Below, one piece after another: positions 1 through 6,275 of a DNA stretch of 8,241 nucleotides. The stretch lies in NCBI GenBank assembly GCA_946491675.1, contig CAMLYN010000045.1, forward strand, positions 1 through 8,241, given 5' to 3'. Position numbers and translations under genes: made by a program. How positions within the stretch are numbered: the stretch's first letter is position 1; each line of letters starts with the position of its first letter. The stretch comes from an uncultured Mycoplasmatota bacterium (GTDB lineage Bacteria > Bacillota_I > Bacilli_A > RF39 > UBA660). The notes under the pieces were generated by a model, which saw only the letters and a program-made list of their open reading frames with translations, made no database searches and was not told the origin of the DNA.

Positions 1-50
1 AAGGTGGACACACTGTTGGTGCTGGTAACGTTTCAGAAATTATTAAATAA
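1..50 (+). CDS. tuf: Elongation factor Tu, C-terminal end (partial)
   Basis: Only the last 15 codons and the TAA stop at 48-50 lie in the window. Read from base 3 they give GGHTVGAGNVSEIIK. This matches the conserved end of bacterial EF-Tu (REGGRTVGxGxV..I, domain 3), with His in place of the usual Arg. EF-Tu is the GTPase that delivers aminoacyl-tRNA to the ribosome A site. A strong terminator follows at once, so the gene ends its own transcription unit and is separate from lepB. The assignment rests on a short but very conserved tail. Confidence 0.85.
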   Translation, partial: GGHTVGAGNVSEIIK

Positions 51-53
51 TTT

Positions 54-83
54 AATTGCTAACTTTTGTTAGCAATTTTTTTT
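54..83 (+). terminator. Intrinsic terminator of tuf
   Basis: A perfect 10-bp stem, AATTGCTAAC (54-63) with GTTAGCAATT (68-77), encloses a TTTT loop and runs straight into an uninterrupted T-tract ending at 83. It lies 3 bases after the EF-Tu stop codon. Confidence 0.93.
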
Positions 84-104
84 ACGATTGTTTGACAAAC
101 TAAA

Positions 105-133
105 TTTACTTTTAAATGGTAATATGATATACT
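105..133 (+). promoter_or_regulatory. Extended -10 sigma-A promoter of lepB
   Basis: A TATACT -10 box (128-133) is preceded by TGA (125-127), which makes it an extended -10. TTTACT at 105-110 lies 17 bp upstream as a weak -35 box (4 of 6 consensus bases). The predicted transcript start is about 139-141, so the leader before lepB is at most about ten bases or absent. The better-looking TTGACA at 92-97 is too far away (30 bp) to serve this -10 box. Confidence 0.65.
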
Positions 134-149
134 AACAATAGTGATAGAT

Positions 150-671
150 ATGGATTTAAGGGATATAAAAGAGTTTACAAAAGATTTTATTAAGATAGCT
201 GTTTTAGTAATAGTTGTTTTTGCCGTTTATATGTTGGTAATTGGTATGCAACAAGTAGTTGGCTCTAGTATGAATAATACCTTAAATAATGGCGATATGG
301 TTTTACTTTATAAAGCAGGTTATAAAATAGGTGATGTTAAAAGATTTGATGTGGTATCTTTTTATTATGATGAAACAAAATATTTAATTAAAAGAGTAAT
401 TGGTCTACCGGGTGAACATGTAGCTTATAAAGATAATAAATTATATATTAATGGAGAGTATATCGAGGAAGAAAGAGATTTTATTACTGAAGATTTTGAT
501 TTAAAAGAATTAGGATATGATGTTATACCAGAAAATATGTATTTTGTGTTGGGTGACAATCGAGAAAATAGTTTGGACAGTAGAGAAATAGGTTTGATTA
601 AAAAGGAAGATATAATTGGTGAGGCTGTTGCGCGAGTTTGGCCGATTACAAGTTTTAAATTAATTAATTAG
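150..671 (+). CDS. lepB: Type I signal peptidase
   Basis: A membrane serine protease that cleaves signal peptides from secreted proteins on the outer face of the membrane. Residue numbers here count from the upstream in-frame GTG at 141. One membrane segment lies at about 17-35. The S26 family boxes follow: catalytic Ser43 in GSSMNNTL, general-base Lys84 in IKRVIGLPGE (83-92), and GDNRENSLDSRE (138-149). At about 173-176 residues it has the usual length of a single-pass Gram-positive SipS-type enzyme. The catalytic box has Asn where SMxPTL enzymes have Pro. I chose ATG 150 because GTGAT (141-145) could pair with the extended anti-Shine-Dalgarno at suitable spacing; GTG 141 would give a leaderless message and three more residues. 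It is the first gene of a unit with the PH-domain gene, and its stop codon touches that gene's ribosome binding site. The large exported protein downstream is a plausible substrate (inference). Confidence 0.93.
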   Translation: MDLRDIKEFTKDFIKIAVLVIVVFAVYMLVIGMQQVVGSSMNNTLNNGDMVLLYKAGYKIGDVKRFDVVSFYYDETKYLIKRVIGLPGEHVAYKDNKLYINGEYIEEERDFITEDFDLKELGYDVIPENMYFVLGDNRENSLDSREIGLIKKEDIIGEAVARVWPITSFKLIN

Positions 672-680
672 GGAGGTTTT

Positions 681-1070
681 ATGGCTTATATTAAATTTAA
701 AGAATTAACTAAATATTTTGATTTCAAGGAAGAAACAGATCCGAAAGATTTACCTTGGTATACTTTAGAATATACTTATGATGATGAAAAAGTTATTTTA
801 GGTTATAAAAACAGTAAGGATTATGTTGTTTTTACTACTAAAAGAATGTATTTGTTTGATCGTGATGTAGCTGGTATTTACTATAAAAAAATTCATATTA
901 TTCCTTATAAATCAATATCAAGTGGCGCTGTTAATTTCAAACCTGGTAAAGCAGAGTTGTTGTTTTCTATGGATAGTGGATATCAAGTTCATATTAAGTT
1001 TATTAGTATGAATCATGATAAAAAAGAGAATTTAAAAAAAATATATAAAATTATGTTTGGTGATAGATAA
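681..1070 (+). CDS. Small bacterial PH-domain protein (YvbH-like)
   Basis: A 129-residue protein without signal peptide or membrane segment, so probably cytoplasmic. The pattern is that of the bacterial pleckstrin-homology fold of the YvbH/bPH_1 type: VILGYKNSKDYVVFTTKRMYLFDRD (residues about 38-62) is the 'gE.il..yk..rD.ivfTnkRLi..D' strand pair, followed by KKIHIIPYKSISS (69-81), the usual 'k..y.siPYksI..fsve' segment, then two more strands and a C-terminal helix. The start ATG has a clear GGGAGG ribosome site (671-676) that begins on the last base of the lepB stop, so the two genes are cotranscribed and perhaps translationally coupled. A terminator follows 15 bases after the stop. The family's role is poorly defined; a link to lepB function is only inferred from position. 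Confidence 0.78.
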   Translation: MAYIKFKELTKYFDFKEETDPKDLPWYTLEYTYDDEKVILGYKNSKDYVVFTTKRMYLFDRDVAGIYYKKIHIIPYKSISSGAVNFKPGKAELLFSMDSGYQVHIKFISMNHDKKENLKKIYKIMFGDR

Positions 1071-1085
1071 AATTTGTTTATTTTG

Positions 1086-1137
1086 GTCTAATTTTTTAAA
1101 ATTTAACCTTGAATTTTTAAAATTAGACTGTTTTTTT
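1086..1137 (+). terminator. Terminator of the lepB-PH unit
   Basis: GTCTAATTTT (1086-1095) pairs perfectly with AAAATTAGAC (1119-1128). AT-rich sequence between the arms can extend the stem imperfectly. After TG comes a run of seven T (1131-1137) and then more T-rich sequence. Confidence 0.85.
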
Positions 1138-1145
1138 GTTTTGTT

Positions 1146-1172
1146 TTTGACATTTTTCGACATTTTTCGACA
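1146..1172 (+). promoter_or_regulatory. Three 10-bp-phased Spo0A-box-like repeats
   Basis: TTTGACA (1146-1152), TTCGACA (1156-1162) and TTCGACA (1166-1172) occur in the same orientation at exactly 10-bp steps, i.e. on one face of the helix. On the minus strand the two perfect copies read TGTCGAA, the established 0A-box consensus bound by phospho-Spo0A; the first copy has one mismatch. Tandem boxes with 10-bp start-to-start spacing are the known arrangement in the Bacillus subtilis abrB promoter. The array ends 6 bases before a possible -35 box. That Spo0A itself binds here is inference, since no spo0A gene is in view; another regulator using a direct-repeat site would look the same. Confidence 0.55.
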
Positions 1173-1178
1173 AAATAC

Positions 1179-1211
1179 TTGATTTTTTTTGTATATTTGA
1201 TATTATATAAT
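1179..1211 (+). promoter_or_regulatory. Probable promoter of the surface-protein gene
   Basis: A perfect TATAAT lies at 1206-1211 and an overlapping TATTAT at 1201-1206. TTGATT (1179-1184) lies 16 bp before TATTAT, which is acceptable spacing, or 21 bp before TATAAT, which is too long for unaided sigma-A. The second reading would fit an activator-dependent promoter; the classic Spo0A-activated spoIIG promoter also has an over-long spacer. Which -10 is used cannot be decided by eye. Confidence 0.5.
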
Positions 1212-1216
1212 TACAT

Positions 1217-1236
1217 TTAGACGATTCTTCGTCTAA
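1217..1236 (+). promoter_or_regulatory. 5' leader hairpin before the surface-protein gene
   Basis: TTAGACGA (1217-1224) pairs perfectly with TCGTCTAA (1229-1236) around a 4-base loop. It has no T-tract, so it is not a terminator. It sits within about 10 bases of the predicted transcript start and 16 bases before the ribosome site AGGAGGGG (1253-1260), a position typical of 5' mRNA-stabilising hairpins. The role is inferred. Confidence 0.5.
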
Positions 1237-1266
1237 TTGATATTCATATTATAGGAGGGGAAATAT

Positions 1267-3996
1267 ATGGATAAGAAAAAAATTATTATCGTTATAGTTG
1301 TTTTCTTACTCTTAGGTACTATGGTTTATTCATTCGCCAGCCCTAGAACCGAAGATGAACAATTAGAAGGTAATGATCCATCAACTGAAGAACAAGGTGG
1401 TAATCAAGATGATGATCAAGATGACGATGAGACTCAAGGTAATGAAGATGATGATCAAACTGATGATGATCAACAAGGAGACGATACACCTGTAGTTGGT
1501 GATGACGATACTGATGAGCAAACTACTGATTATTTATTCTTAGCGCAACAAGCAGTTGAAAAAGCTGAGCAATCTTTAGCACAAGGTGATGTTACTGCTG
1601 CTAATGACGCAATTCAAGATGTTATTGAAAATGCTAATGAAGATGTTAGTGATTTGCAAGATCGTATTGAAACTGTTCAAAATATTATTGATTTTGAAAA
1701 ATTATTAACACAATTAGAAAATAAAACAAATGGTACTACTAATAAAGATGAATTAGATGTTGTTAGAAATGATAAGGAAACTAAAACAACAACAACTACT
1801 TTAGATAATTTAGTAGAAAATTTAGCTAATGTTGAAACTAATGCTGATAAAATTACTAATTTAACCAATCGCTACAATACTGTGTTAGCTAAATTAAATG
1901 ATACTACTCCACCTAGTGTAGAAGGTATCGTAAATGGCGAATATACAAAAGGACCAGTAAGTTTAACAATTACTGATGATGCTAGTTTCACAGCTACATT
2001 AAATGGTGAAAATTATGTTACTGGTACTGAAATTCCTGAAGAAGGTAATTACACTTTAACTGTCGTTGATGCTTCATTTAATAAAACAGTTATTACATTT
2101 ACAATTGATAAAACATCACCAAAATTAGGTGCTGCTAATATTTTAGTTAGTGGAGATGTTAATGAACAAGAAGTGTTCTATGCAACAAATGGCGATAAAA
2201 TTAATGTTTATGTAAGATTTAATGAAGAATTAAAACATAATCCTACATTTACTTTAATCAACAATGGTAAAAAATATGTTATTGCTGATGAAGATGTTGT
2301 TGTAAGAAGTTTTGATGATGGTCAATATCAATATTCTATTTTATTTGAAATAACTGAAGATGTTGATATGACTGACGGTGAAATTACAATGTTAGTTTCT
2401 AATATTGAAGATTTAGCTGGAAATAAATATGAAGATATTACTAAACCAAGCAACGGTCATCGTGTATATTTAGATAGAACTTTAGAATATAATACTTTAG
2501 GTATTGCGGAAAATGATCCTGATGAAAATCCTAAATATGTAACAAATGGTGATTCTATTAGAGTATTAGTATATTTTAATGAAGAATTAGCAGTTTTACC
2601 AAAAGTTAGAATTAACGGAGTAGAATATGATACATATTATGCTTCACAAAGTTCTAATCCTGAAAATAATAGTTATGCTTATCATTTAGATTTACCTATT
2701 ACAGAAGAATTAAATTTACCACAAGGTGCAATTAATTTTGAAGTATATGGTTATGAAGATAAAGCTGGCAATAAAGGTGCAACTTTAACTAACAAAGATA
2801 TTACATATGAACAATATGATTTTGTTATTTATGATACTACTCTTGCTGCTAGAGTTTATTCAACTGTTGATTTTGATGGCACAGGAATTACTCCAAAAGT
2901 AGAAGGAAATAGAAAAACTTATTATGTAAATAATGGTACTTCATTTGTATTTAGAATGCAATTTACAGAACAATTATCAGAAAATCCAATTCTTAATGTT
3001 GGTAATAAAACTGTTGAATTAGAATTAGTTGAAAAATTTGTTACTAACGAAGGTAAATATATTTACCAAGGAACAGTTGAAATTAATGAAGAAGATAATT
3101 TTGCTGATGGTTCATTACCATTAATATTAAGCAATGTTAAAGATTTAGCTGGTAATGTTACTTTAGACGAAGCTGTATTAAATCAAACTATCACTAGTAA
3201 TGATAGAACTGTAGTTATTGATAATACACCATCAACTGCTAAACCGTTATATATTTTAGCTCGTGATGATGCTAGTTACAGATTATCAATTAGTGATGGT
3301 GAATATTTAAGAGTTGAAGCTAATTTTAATGAAGAATTATCTAAAAAACCAACTTTGACAGTTGGTAGCCAATCAATCGAATTTGATAGATGTAATTTTA
3401 ATTCTGATGAAACAAGATATGTTTGTGTTGCCGATATTAAAATTGATAATTCAATTGCTAGATTAGTTGAAGGTAAAAATATTCCTTTCACTGTTACTAA
3501 CATTTATGATTTAGCTGGCAATTCTTCTGAACTTAATAATGATGATGTTACTGATTATTATCGTGGTAATGAATTAGTTTACAGCAATGTTAAATTCGAG
3601 AATCCATTTGTTAGTATGAGTTTTCATAATAGTACTAATTATAAATTAAATGAAGAAAATAACAATACTGATTTGTCTGTTACAGAAGCAAAAGTAGGAG
3701 ATACAGTTAGAGTATTTGTTCGTTTTAATCAAGATATCGATATTGAAAACTTCAAACCAACAATTGTTATTTGTGGTGTTGCTAAAGAATTAAATTTGTC
3801 TAATATTTATAATGATGGTACTAAAGATTATGGAGCAGATATAACAATTACTAAAGAAATGAATTTAAAATTTAATGAAGAAATTCCATTTGTTATTAAA
3901 AATATCGTTTTAAAAAATGGTAATAATTTACCAAACTTAAGTCAAGATGATATTACTAGTACAAATTTAAGTGGAGTTATATATATTGGAGAATAG
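1267..3996 (+). CDS. Membrane-anchored surface protein with Ig-like repeats
   Basis: A 909-residue exported protein. The start has a strong AGGAGGGG site 6 bases upstream. Lysines precede a hydrophobic segment (about 5-23), then SFA/SPR, which could be a signal peptidase I site or the end of an uncleaved anchor. Residues 28-88 are an acidic Asp/Gln/Gly/Thr spacer. Residues 89-211 are mostly helical; the part up to about 141 (AQQAVEKAEQ..., ...LQDRIETVQNIID) resembles helical modules annotated as 'Cry1Ac domain D-VI-related' in surface proteins, a tentative likeness. Residues 213-283 form an Ig-like domain ending FTIDKTSP. Five related repeats fill 303-909, with the core motif FNEEL at 318, 437, 566 (FTEQL), 687 and 820 (FNQDI), and DLAGN at 382, 498 (DKAGN), 626 and 748; the last repeat lacks DLAGN. 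This is the pattern of bacterial Ig-like adhesin and S-layer-type domains. There is no LPxTG, S-layer-homology or C-terminal membrane segment, so retention would depend on the N-terminus. It is the only gene between its own promoter and terminator. Ligand unknown; an adhesin role is inference. Confidence 0.8.
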   Translation: MDKKKIIIVIVVFLLLGTMVYSFASPRTEDEQLEGNDPSTEEQGGNQDDDQDDDETQGNEDDDQTDDDQQGDDTPVVGDDDTDEQTTDYLFLAQQAVEKAEQSLAQGDVTAANDAIQDVIENANEDVSDLQDRIETVQNIIDFEKLLTQLENKTNGTTNKDELDVVRNDKETKTTTTTLDNLVENLANVETNADKITNLTNRYNTVLAKLNDTTPPSVEGIVNGEYTKGPVSLTITDDASFTATLNGENYVTGTEIPEEGNYTLTVVDASFNKTVITFTIDKTSPKLGAANILVSGDVNEQEVFYATNGDKINVYVRFNEELKHNPTFTLINNGKKYVIADEDVVVRSFDDGQYQYSILFEITEDVDMTDGEITMLVSNIEDLAGNKYEDITKPSNGHRVYLDRTLEYNTLGIAENDPDENPKYVTNGDSIRVLVYFNEELAVLPKVRINGVEYDTYYASQSSNPENNSYAYHLDLPITEELNLPQGAINFEVYGYEDKAGNKGATLTNKDITYEQYDFVIYDTTLAARVYSTVDFDGTGITPKVEGNRKTYYVNNGTSFVFRMQFTEQLSENPILNVGNKTVELELVEKFVTNEGKYIYQGTVEINEEDNFADGSLPLILSNVKDLAGNVTLDEAVLNQTITSNDRTVVIDNTPSTAKPLYILARDDASYRLSISDGEYLRVEANFNEELSKKPTLTVGSQSIEFDRCNFNSDETRYVCVADIKIDNSIARLVEGKNIPFTVTNIYDLAGNSSELNNDDVTDYYRGNELVYSNVKFENPFVSMSFHNSTNYKLNEENNNTDLSVTEAKVGDTVRVFVRFNQDIDIENFKPTIVICGVAKELNLSNIYNDGTKDYGADITITKEMNLKFNEEIPFVIKNIVLKNGNNLPNLSQDDITSTNLSGVIYIGE
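1348..1530 (+). repeat. Acidic low-complexity spacer in the surface protein
   Basis: Degenerate GAT/GAC/CAA codon runs (for example GATGATGATCAA) encode an Asp/Glu/Gln/Gly/Thr-rich, Lys-free stretch (residues 28-88) just outside the membrane anchor. It probably forms an extended, strongly negative stalk across the cell wall. The synonymous GAT/GAC mixing suggests selection for the amino acids rather than a fresh DNA repeat expansion. Confidence 0.75.
2173..3993 (+). repeat. Five tandem beta-sandwich-like domain repeats
   Basis: Units of about 116-133 residues follow the plan: (N/D)G(D/T)xxxVxxxFNEEL, a short 'PxLxVxxxxxE' strand, a YxxxxxI strand, 'ItEexxxxxGxIxxxVxNixDLAGN', and a linker near 'vYD.T'. 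FNEEL spacings are 119, 129, 121 and 133 residues. The copies are diverged in DNA, so this is old domain duplication and not a recombining tandem repeat. Unit 4 carries two cysteines (709, 720) and unit 5 one (836); the other units have none. Confidence 0.8.
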
Positions 3997-4015
3997 ACAT
4001 TAATTTGTCTTTTTT
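3995..4015 (+). terminator. Short terminator of the surface-protein gene
   Basis: AGACA (3995-3999) pairs with TGTCT (4006-4010) around a 6-base loop and is followed directly by five more T. The stem starts inside the TAG stop codon. It is short, and the convergent hairpin at 4026-4050 may back it up. Confidence 0.6.
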
Positions 4016-4021
4016 CTTTGC

Positions 4022-4050
4022 AAAAAAAATAGTGATTTATTCACTATTTT
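4022..4050 (-). terminator. Terminator of the femX-like gene
   Basis: AAAATAGTGA (4026-4035) and TCACTATTTT (4041-4050) form a perfect 10-bp stem with a 5-base loop. Read on the minus strand, the stem leads into a run of eight T (complement of A4022-4029). The stem contains the gene's TAG stop codon (4044-4046). On the plus strand it has only four T after it, so any bidirectional action would be weak. Confidence 0.85.
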
Positions 4051-5306
4051 ATTAATTTACTTTTAATTAGTTTTTTTAATGGTACATAATTACGATATAG
4101 ATTATAGTTACGTTTGTGAGTTATTAATTCAAAGTCACCTGCATATTCAACCATTTTTGCACCAAATCCTAATTTAAATTCATCTAATCCTGAATATTTA
4201 TTAGCATCGATAGTTAAGTTAGACATTCCCCCTAAATTAAATTTAGTAAATCCTAGTTTTTGATATATTTCCATAATTTGCCAGATTAATAGGTGTTTAG
4301 AATTTAATTTTTTAAAGTTTTTATCATATCCATCCATTAGAATAGTTATTTCTTTATCTTGTTTAACTAACAAAATGCAAGATGTAACAACTCCATTTGG
4401 GTAATTATGTAAAAGGTTAGTTACTTCAATTAATTCATTTTTATATTTATGTAAATATTTATCAATATTTATTTTTTTATTAATTAATTTTTGGTTCGGC
4501 TTGCCTTTTTTATACATTATCATATTATTTAGTTCACTACTTTGTTCTTCATAATGATTTAATTTTTCTTGAATATTTTTTAAATATATTTTGGTATCTA
4601 GTTTAGTATAATATATTTCAATCATATTTCGTTTTGAAAAATAGCCAAAACAATCTTTAAAGTAATCTAAATTTCTTTTATAGCGATGTTTAGTAAATTC
4701 ATATAAATATTCTAAATCATTAAGAGAACCTTTGTATGTCTTTACACCATTTTTAATAGCTGTTCTGATTTTGGTTCGATATTCTTTTTTTATGTTTTTA
4801 AATAGATCATATATTGATTGATTTAAATTAATAATAGCTTCAAATCGAGGTTTTAAAGCTTCAAAAAAGTTATTATAACCTAAATGATAAAAATTATTGT
4901 TTTTTAATGATTCGTAAATTAAATCATATTTAGGATTACTTTCTTTGGTCTGCTTATCAAAATCATAGATATTTTTAATGATAAGTGGATTAATTTTTAT
5001 TCCCATGACTCCCATTTTAGCTAAATAATTTTTAATTTGTAAGGTAAATTCTTTTAAAAGATTTAAATCTTCATAATTCATGATAAAACCACGTGGTGCG
5101 TAAGCATATTTGAAGCCTTCTTCTTTATTAATTAAAATTAAAGTGGCCGCAATAACGATATCTTCTTTTAATAAACCTAACAAAATAGGTTTAAAGCCTT
5201 GATTAGCCATAATCATTCCATATTCGGGAGTTTGATAAATTGATTTTAATGGAAAATTAGTAGTAAAATTGATGAATTCTTGATTAGTTAATTCTTTTAA
5301 TTGCAT
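4044..5306 (-). CDS. FemA/FemB-family peptidoglycan aminoacyltransferase
   Basis: A 420-residue cytoplasmic enzyme. Fem transferases take an amino acid from aminoacyl-tRNA and attach it to the lipid II stem peptide, building the interpeptide bridge. Family marks: SIYQTPEYGMIM (22-33) near the N-terminus, YAPRGFIMNY (69-78), the basic segment EYRTKIRTAIKNGV in the middle, two long charged helices in about 240-300 that match the tRNA-like coiled-coil arm of FemA, and the second acyltransferase half with ITILMDGYDKNF, then FNLGGM (NLGG at 357-360) and GLDEFKLGFGA. Length is typical of the FemABX family. The start has an AAGGTGAT ribosome site (5312-5319 on the minus strand) 5 bases away. The gene stands alone, convergent to the surface-protein gene and divergent from the activase operon. 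FemX, FemA, FemB and MurM cannot be told apart by eye, so the added amino acid is unknown. Confidence 0.88.
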   Translation of the reverse strand: MQLKELTNQEFINFTTNFPLKSIYQTPEYGMIMANQGFKPILLGLLKEDIVIAATLILINKEEGFKYAYAPRGFIMNYEDLNLLKEFTLQIKNYLAKMGVMGIKINPLIIKNIYDFDKQTKESNPKYDLIYESLKNNNFYHLGYNNFFEALKPRFEAIINLNQSIYDLFKNIKKEYRTKIRTAIKNGVKTYKGSLNDLEYLYEFTKHRYKRNLDYFKDCFGYFSKRNMIEIYYTKLDTKIYLKNIQEKLNHYEEQSSELNNMIMYKKGKPNQKLINKKINIDKYLHKYKNELIEVTNLLHNYPNGVVTSCILLVKQDKEITILMDGYDKNFKKLNSKHLLIWQIMEIYQKLGFTKFNLGGMSNLTIDANKYSGLDEFKLGFGAKMVEYAGDFELITHKRNYNLYRNYVPLKKLIKSKLIK

Positions 5307-5324
5307 AACAAATCACCTTTTTAA

Positions 5325-5353
5325 ATTATATCATATAATGGATAAATTGTCAT
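5325..5353 (-). promoter_or_regulatory. Promoter of the femX-like gene
   Basis: On the minus strand ATGACA (5353-5348) and a perfect TATAAT (5330-5325) are 17 bp apart, and TGA precedes the -10 box (extended -10). The TATAAT sits in a near-palindrome, ATTATAT-C-ATATAAT (5325-5339). Confidence 0.75.
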
Positions 5354-5377
5354 ATAATTCATAATTAATAATATATT
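5347..5377 (+). promoter_or_regulatory. Likely promoter of the activase operon
   Basis: TTGTCA (5347-5352) is a good -35 box and overlaps by five bases the -35 box of the opposite promoter. Candidate -10 boxes are TAATAT (5369-5374, 16-bp spacer) and TATATT (5372-5377, 19-bp spacer). Neither is ideal. The 87-bp region must hold both promoters and both ribosome sites, so the general position is secure even if the exact boxes are not. Confidence 0.45.
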
Positions 5378-5393
5378 TATTTAGGGTGAGATT

Positions 5394-6275
5394 ATGAAAA
5401 TAGGAATACCGAAGGCTTTATATTATTATTATTTTTTCGATAAGTGGCAGTATTTTTTTGAGCAATTAAATGTTGAATTAGTTAGTACGAATACTGATAA
5501 AGACATCATTGAAAGAGGAAATAATTATGCTTCAAGTGAAATGTGTTTATCACTTAAAATATTTTTAGGACATGTAGATTATTTAAAAGATAAATGTGAT
5601 TACATTTTGATTCCTAAAATTGATAATTTTGGTCTTAACGATCAGATGTGTACAAACTTTAGTTGTTTATATGATTTGGTTAATAATTTATTTGATGTTA
5701 AGATATTGACTTATGAAATTAATCATCAAAAAAAGAGATTTGAAAAAAATGGATTAATTAAAATTGGTAAACAACTAGGCTTTGACAAAAAATTGTTAAA
5801 AAAATATTATAAAATAGCATGTATAAAATATGAGAAAAAAAGAAAACAATTAATGATAGAAAATTTAAACAAATTGAATAGTGTGAATAAAAAAGTCTTA
5901 TTAGTAGCACATTCTTATAATATTCATGATGAATATCTTGGTAAAATAATTACAAAAAATTTAGAGAAGTATAATATTGAAATTATTTATAGTGATTTAT
6001 TTAATAAGGTAGATGATTTGGCGGTTTATTTATCACGAAATTTATATTGGAAATATAGTAAAGAGAGTGTAGGAGCTATTGTTTCTAGCAAAGAAAAGAT
6101 TGATGGCATTATTTTTGTTAGTACTTTTCCTTGTGGGTTAGATAGTTTGGTTAATGAATTAGTAATGCGGAAAATTGATAAACCATATTTAAATTTGATT
6201 ATTGACGATTTAGATGCTGAAGCTGGTATTGAAACAAGAATAGAAAGCTTTGTTGATATAATTGAGCAAGATTAA
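5394..6275 (+). CDS. 2-hydroxyacyl-CoA dehydratase-like (DUF2229) subunit
   Basis: A 293-residue soluble protein of the 'acyl-CoA dehydratase activase-related' (DUF2229) group, kin to HgdA/HgdB and other Fe-S dehydratase/reductase subunits. Visible marks: N-terminal KIGIPKALYYYY, RGNNYASSEMCLSLKIFLGH (41-60) with Cys51, QMCTNFSC with Cys86 and Cys91, a second Rossmann-like half from about 160 (KKVLLVAHSYNIHDEYL), NLYWKYSKE, GIIFVSTFPCGLD with Cys247, and the C-terminal EAGIETRIESFVDII typical of the superfamily. Cys51, Cys86/91 and Cys247 are plausible Fe-S ligands by comparison with the family. It is the first gene of the operon; the start has AGGGTGA (5383-5389) 4 bases upstream. The next gene is a homologue and overlaps by 14 bases, so the two probably form a heterodimer. 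Substrate unknown. Confidence 0.75.
   Translation: MKIGIPKALYYYYFFDKWQYFFEQLNVELVSTNTDKDIIERGNNYASSEMCLSLKIFLGHVDYLKDKCDYILIPKIDNFGLNDQMCTNFSCLYDLVNNLFDVKILTYEINHQKKRFEKNGLIKIGKQLGFDKKLLKKYYKIACIKYEKKRKQLMIENLNKLNSVNKKVLLVAHSYNIHDEYLGKIITKNLEKYNIEIIYSDLFNKVDDLAVYLSRNLYWKYSKESVGAIVSSKEKIDGIIFVSTFPCGLDSLVNELVMRKIDKPYLNLIIDDLDAEAGIETRIESFVDIIEQD

Noticed and set aside
92..97. Perfect TTGACA as the -35 box of lepB
   Set aside because: It lies 30 bp from TATACT and 22 bp from TAATAT (120-125), outside workable spacing. TTTACT at 105-110 with a 17-bp spacer plus an extended -10 is the better fit.
1146..1172. The 10-bp repeats as a CRISPR remnant or phase-variation tract
   Set aside because: Units are too short and have no spacers. 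The copies are not all identical, and ten-base phasing with a CG-containing core fits an operator better than slippage.
1348..1530. Acidic repeat as a recent DNA tandem expansion
   Set aside because: Codons for the same residue vary (GAT and GAC) and units are irregular, so it is a composition-biased spacer rather than an active repeat.
1677..1868. Minus-strand open frame inside the surface-protein gene
   Set aside because: It is a shadow of an AT-rich repetitive coding region. It has no ribosome site, no promoter and a low-complexity Val/Ser/Leu product.
3276..3503. Minus-strand open frame opposite the fourth repeat
   Set aside because: Antisense shadow of a conserved domain repeat; no start signals and no recognisable product.
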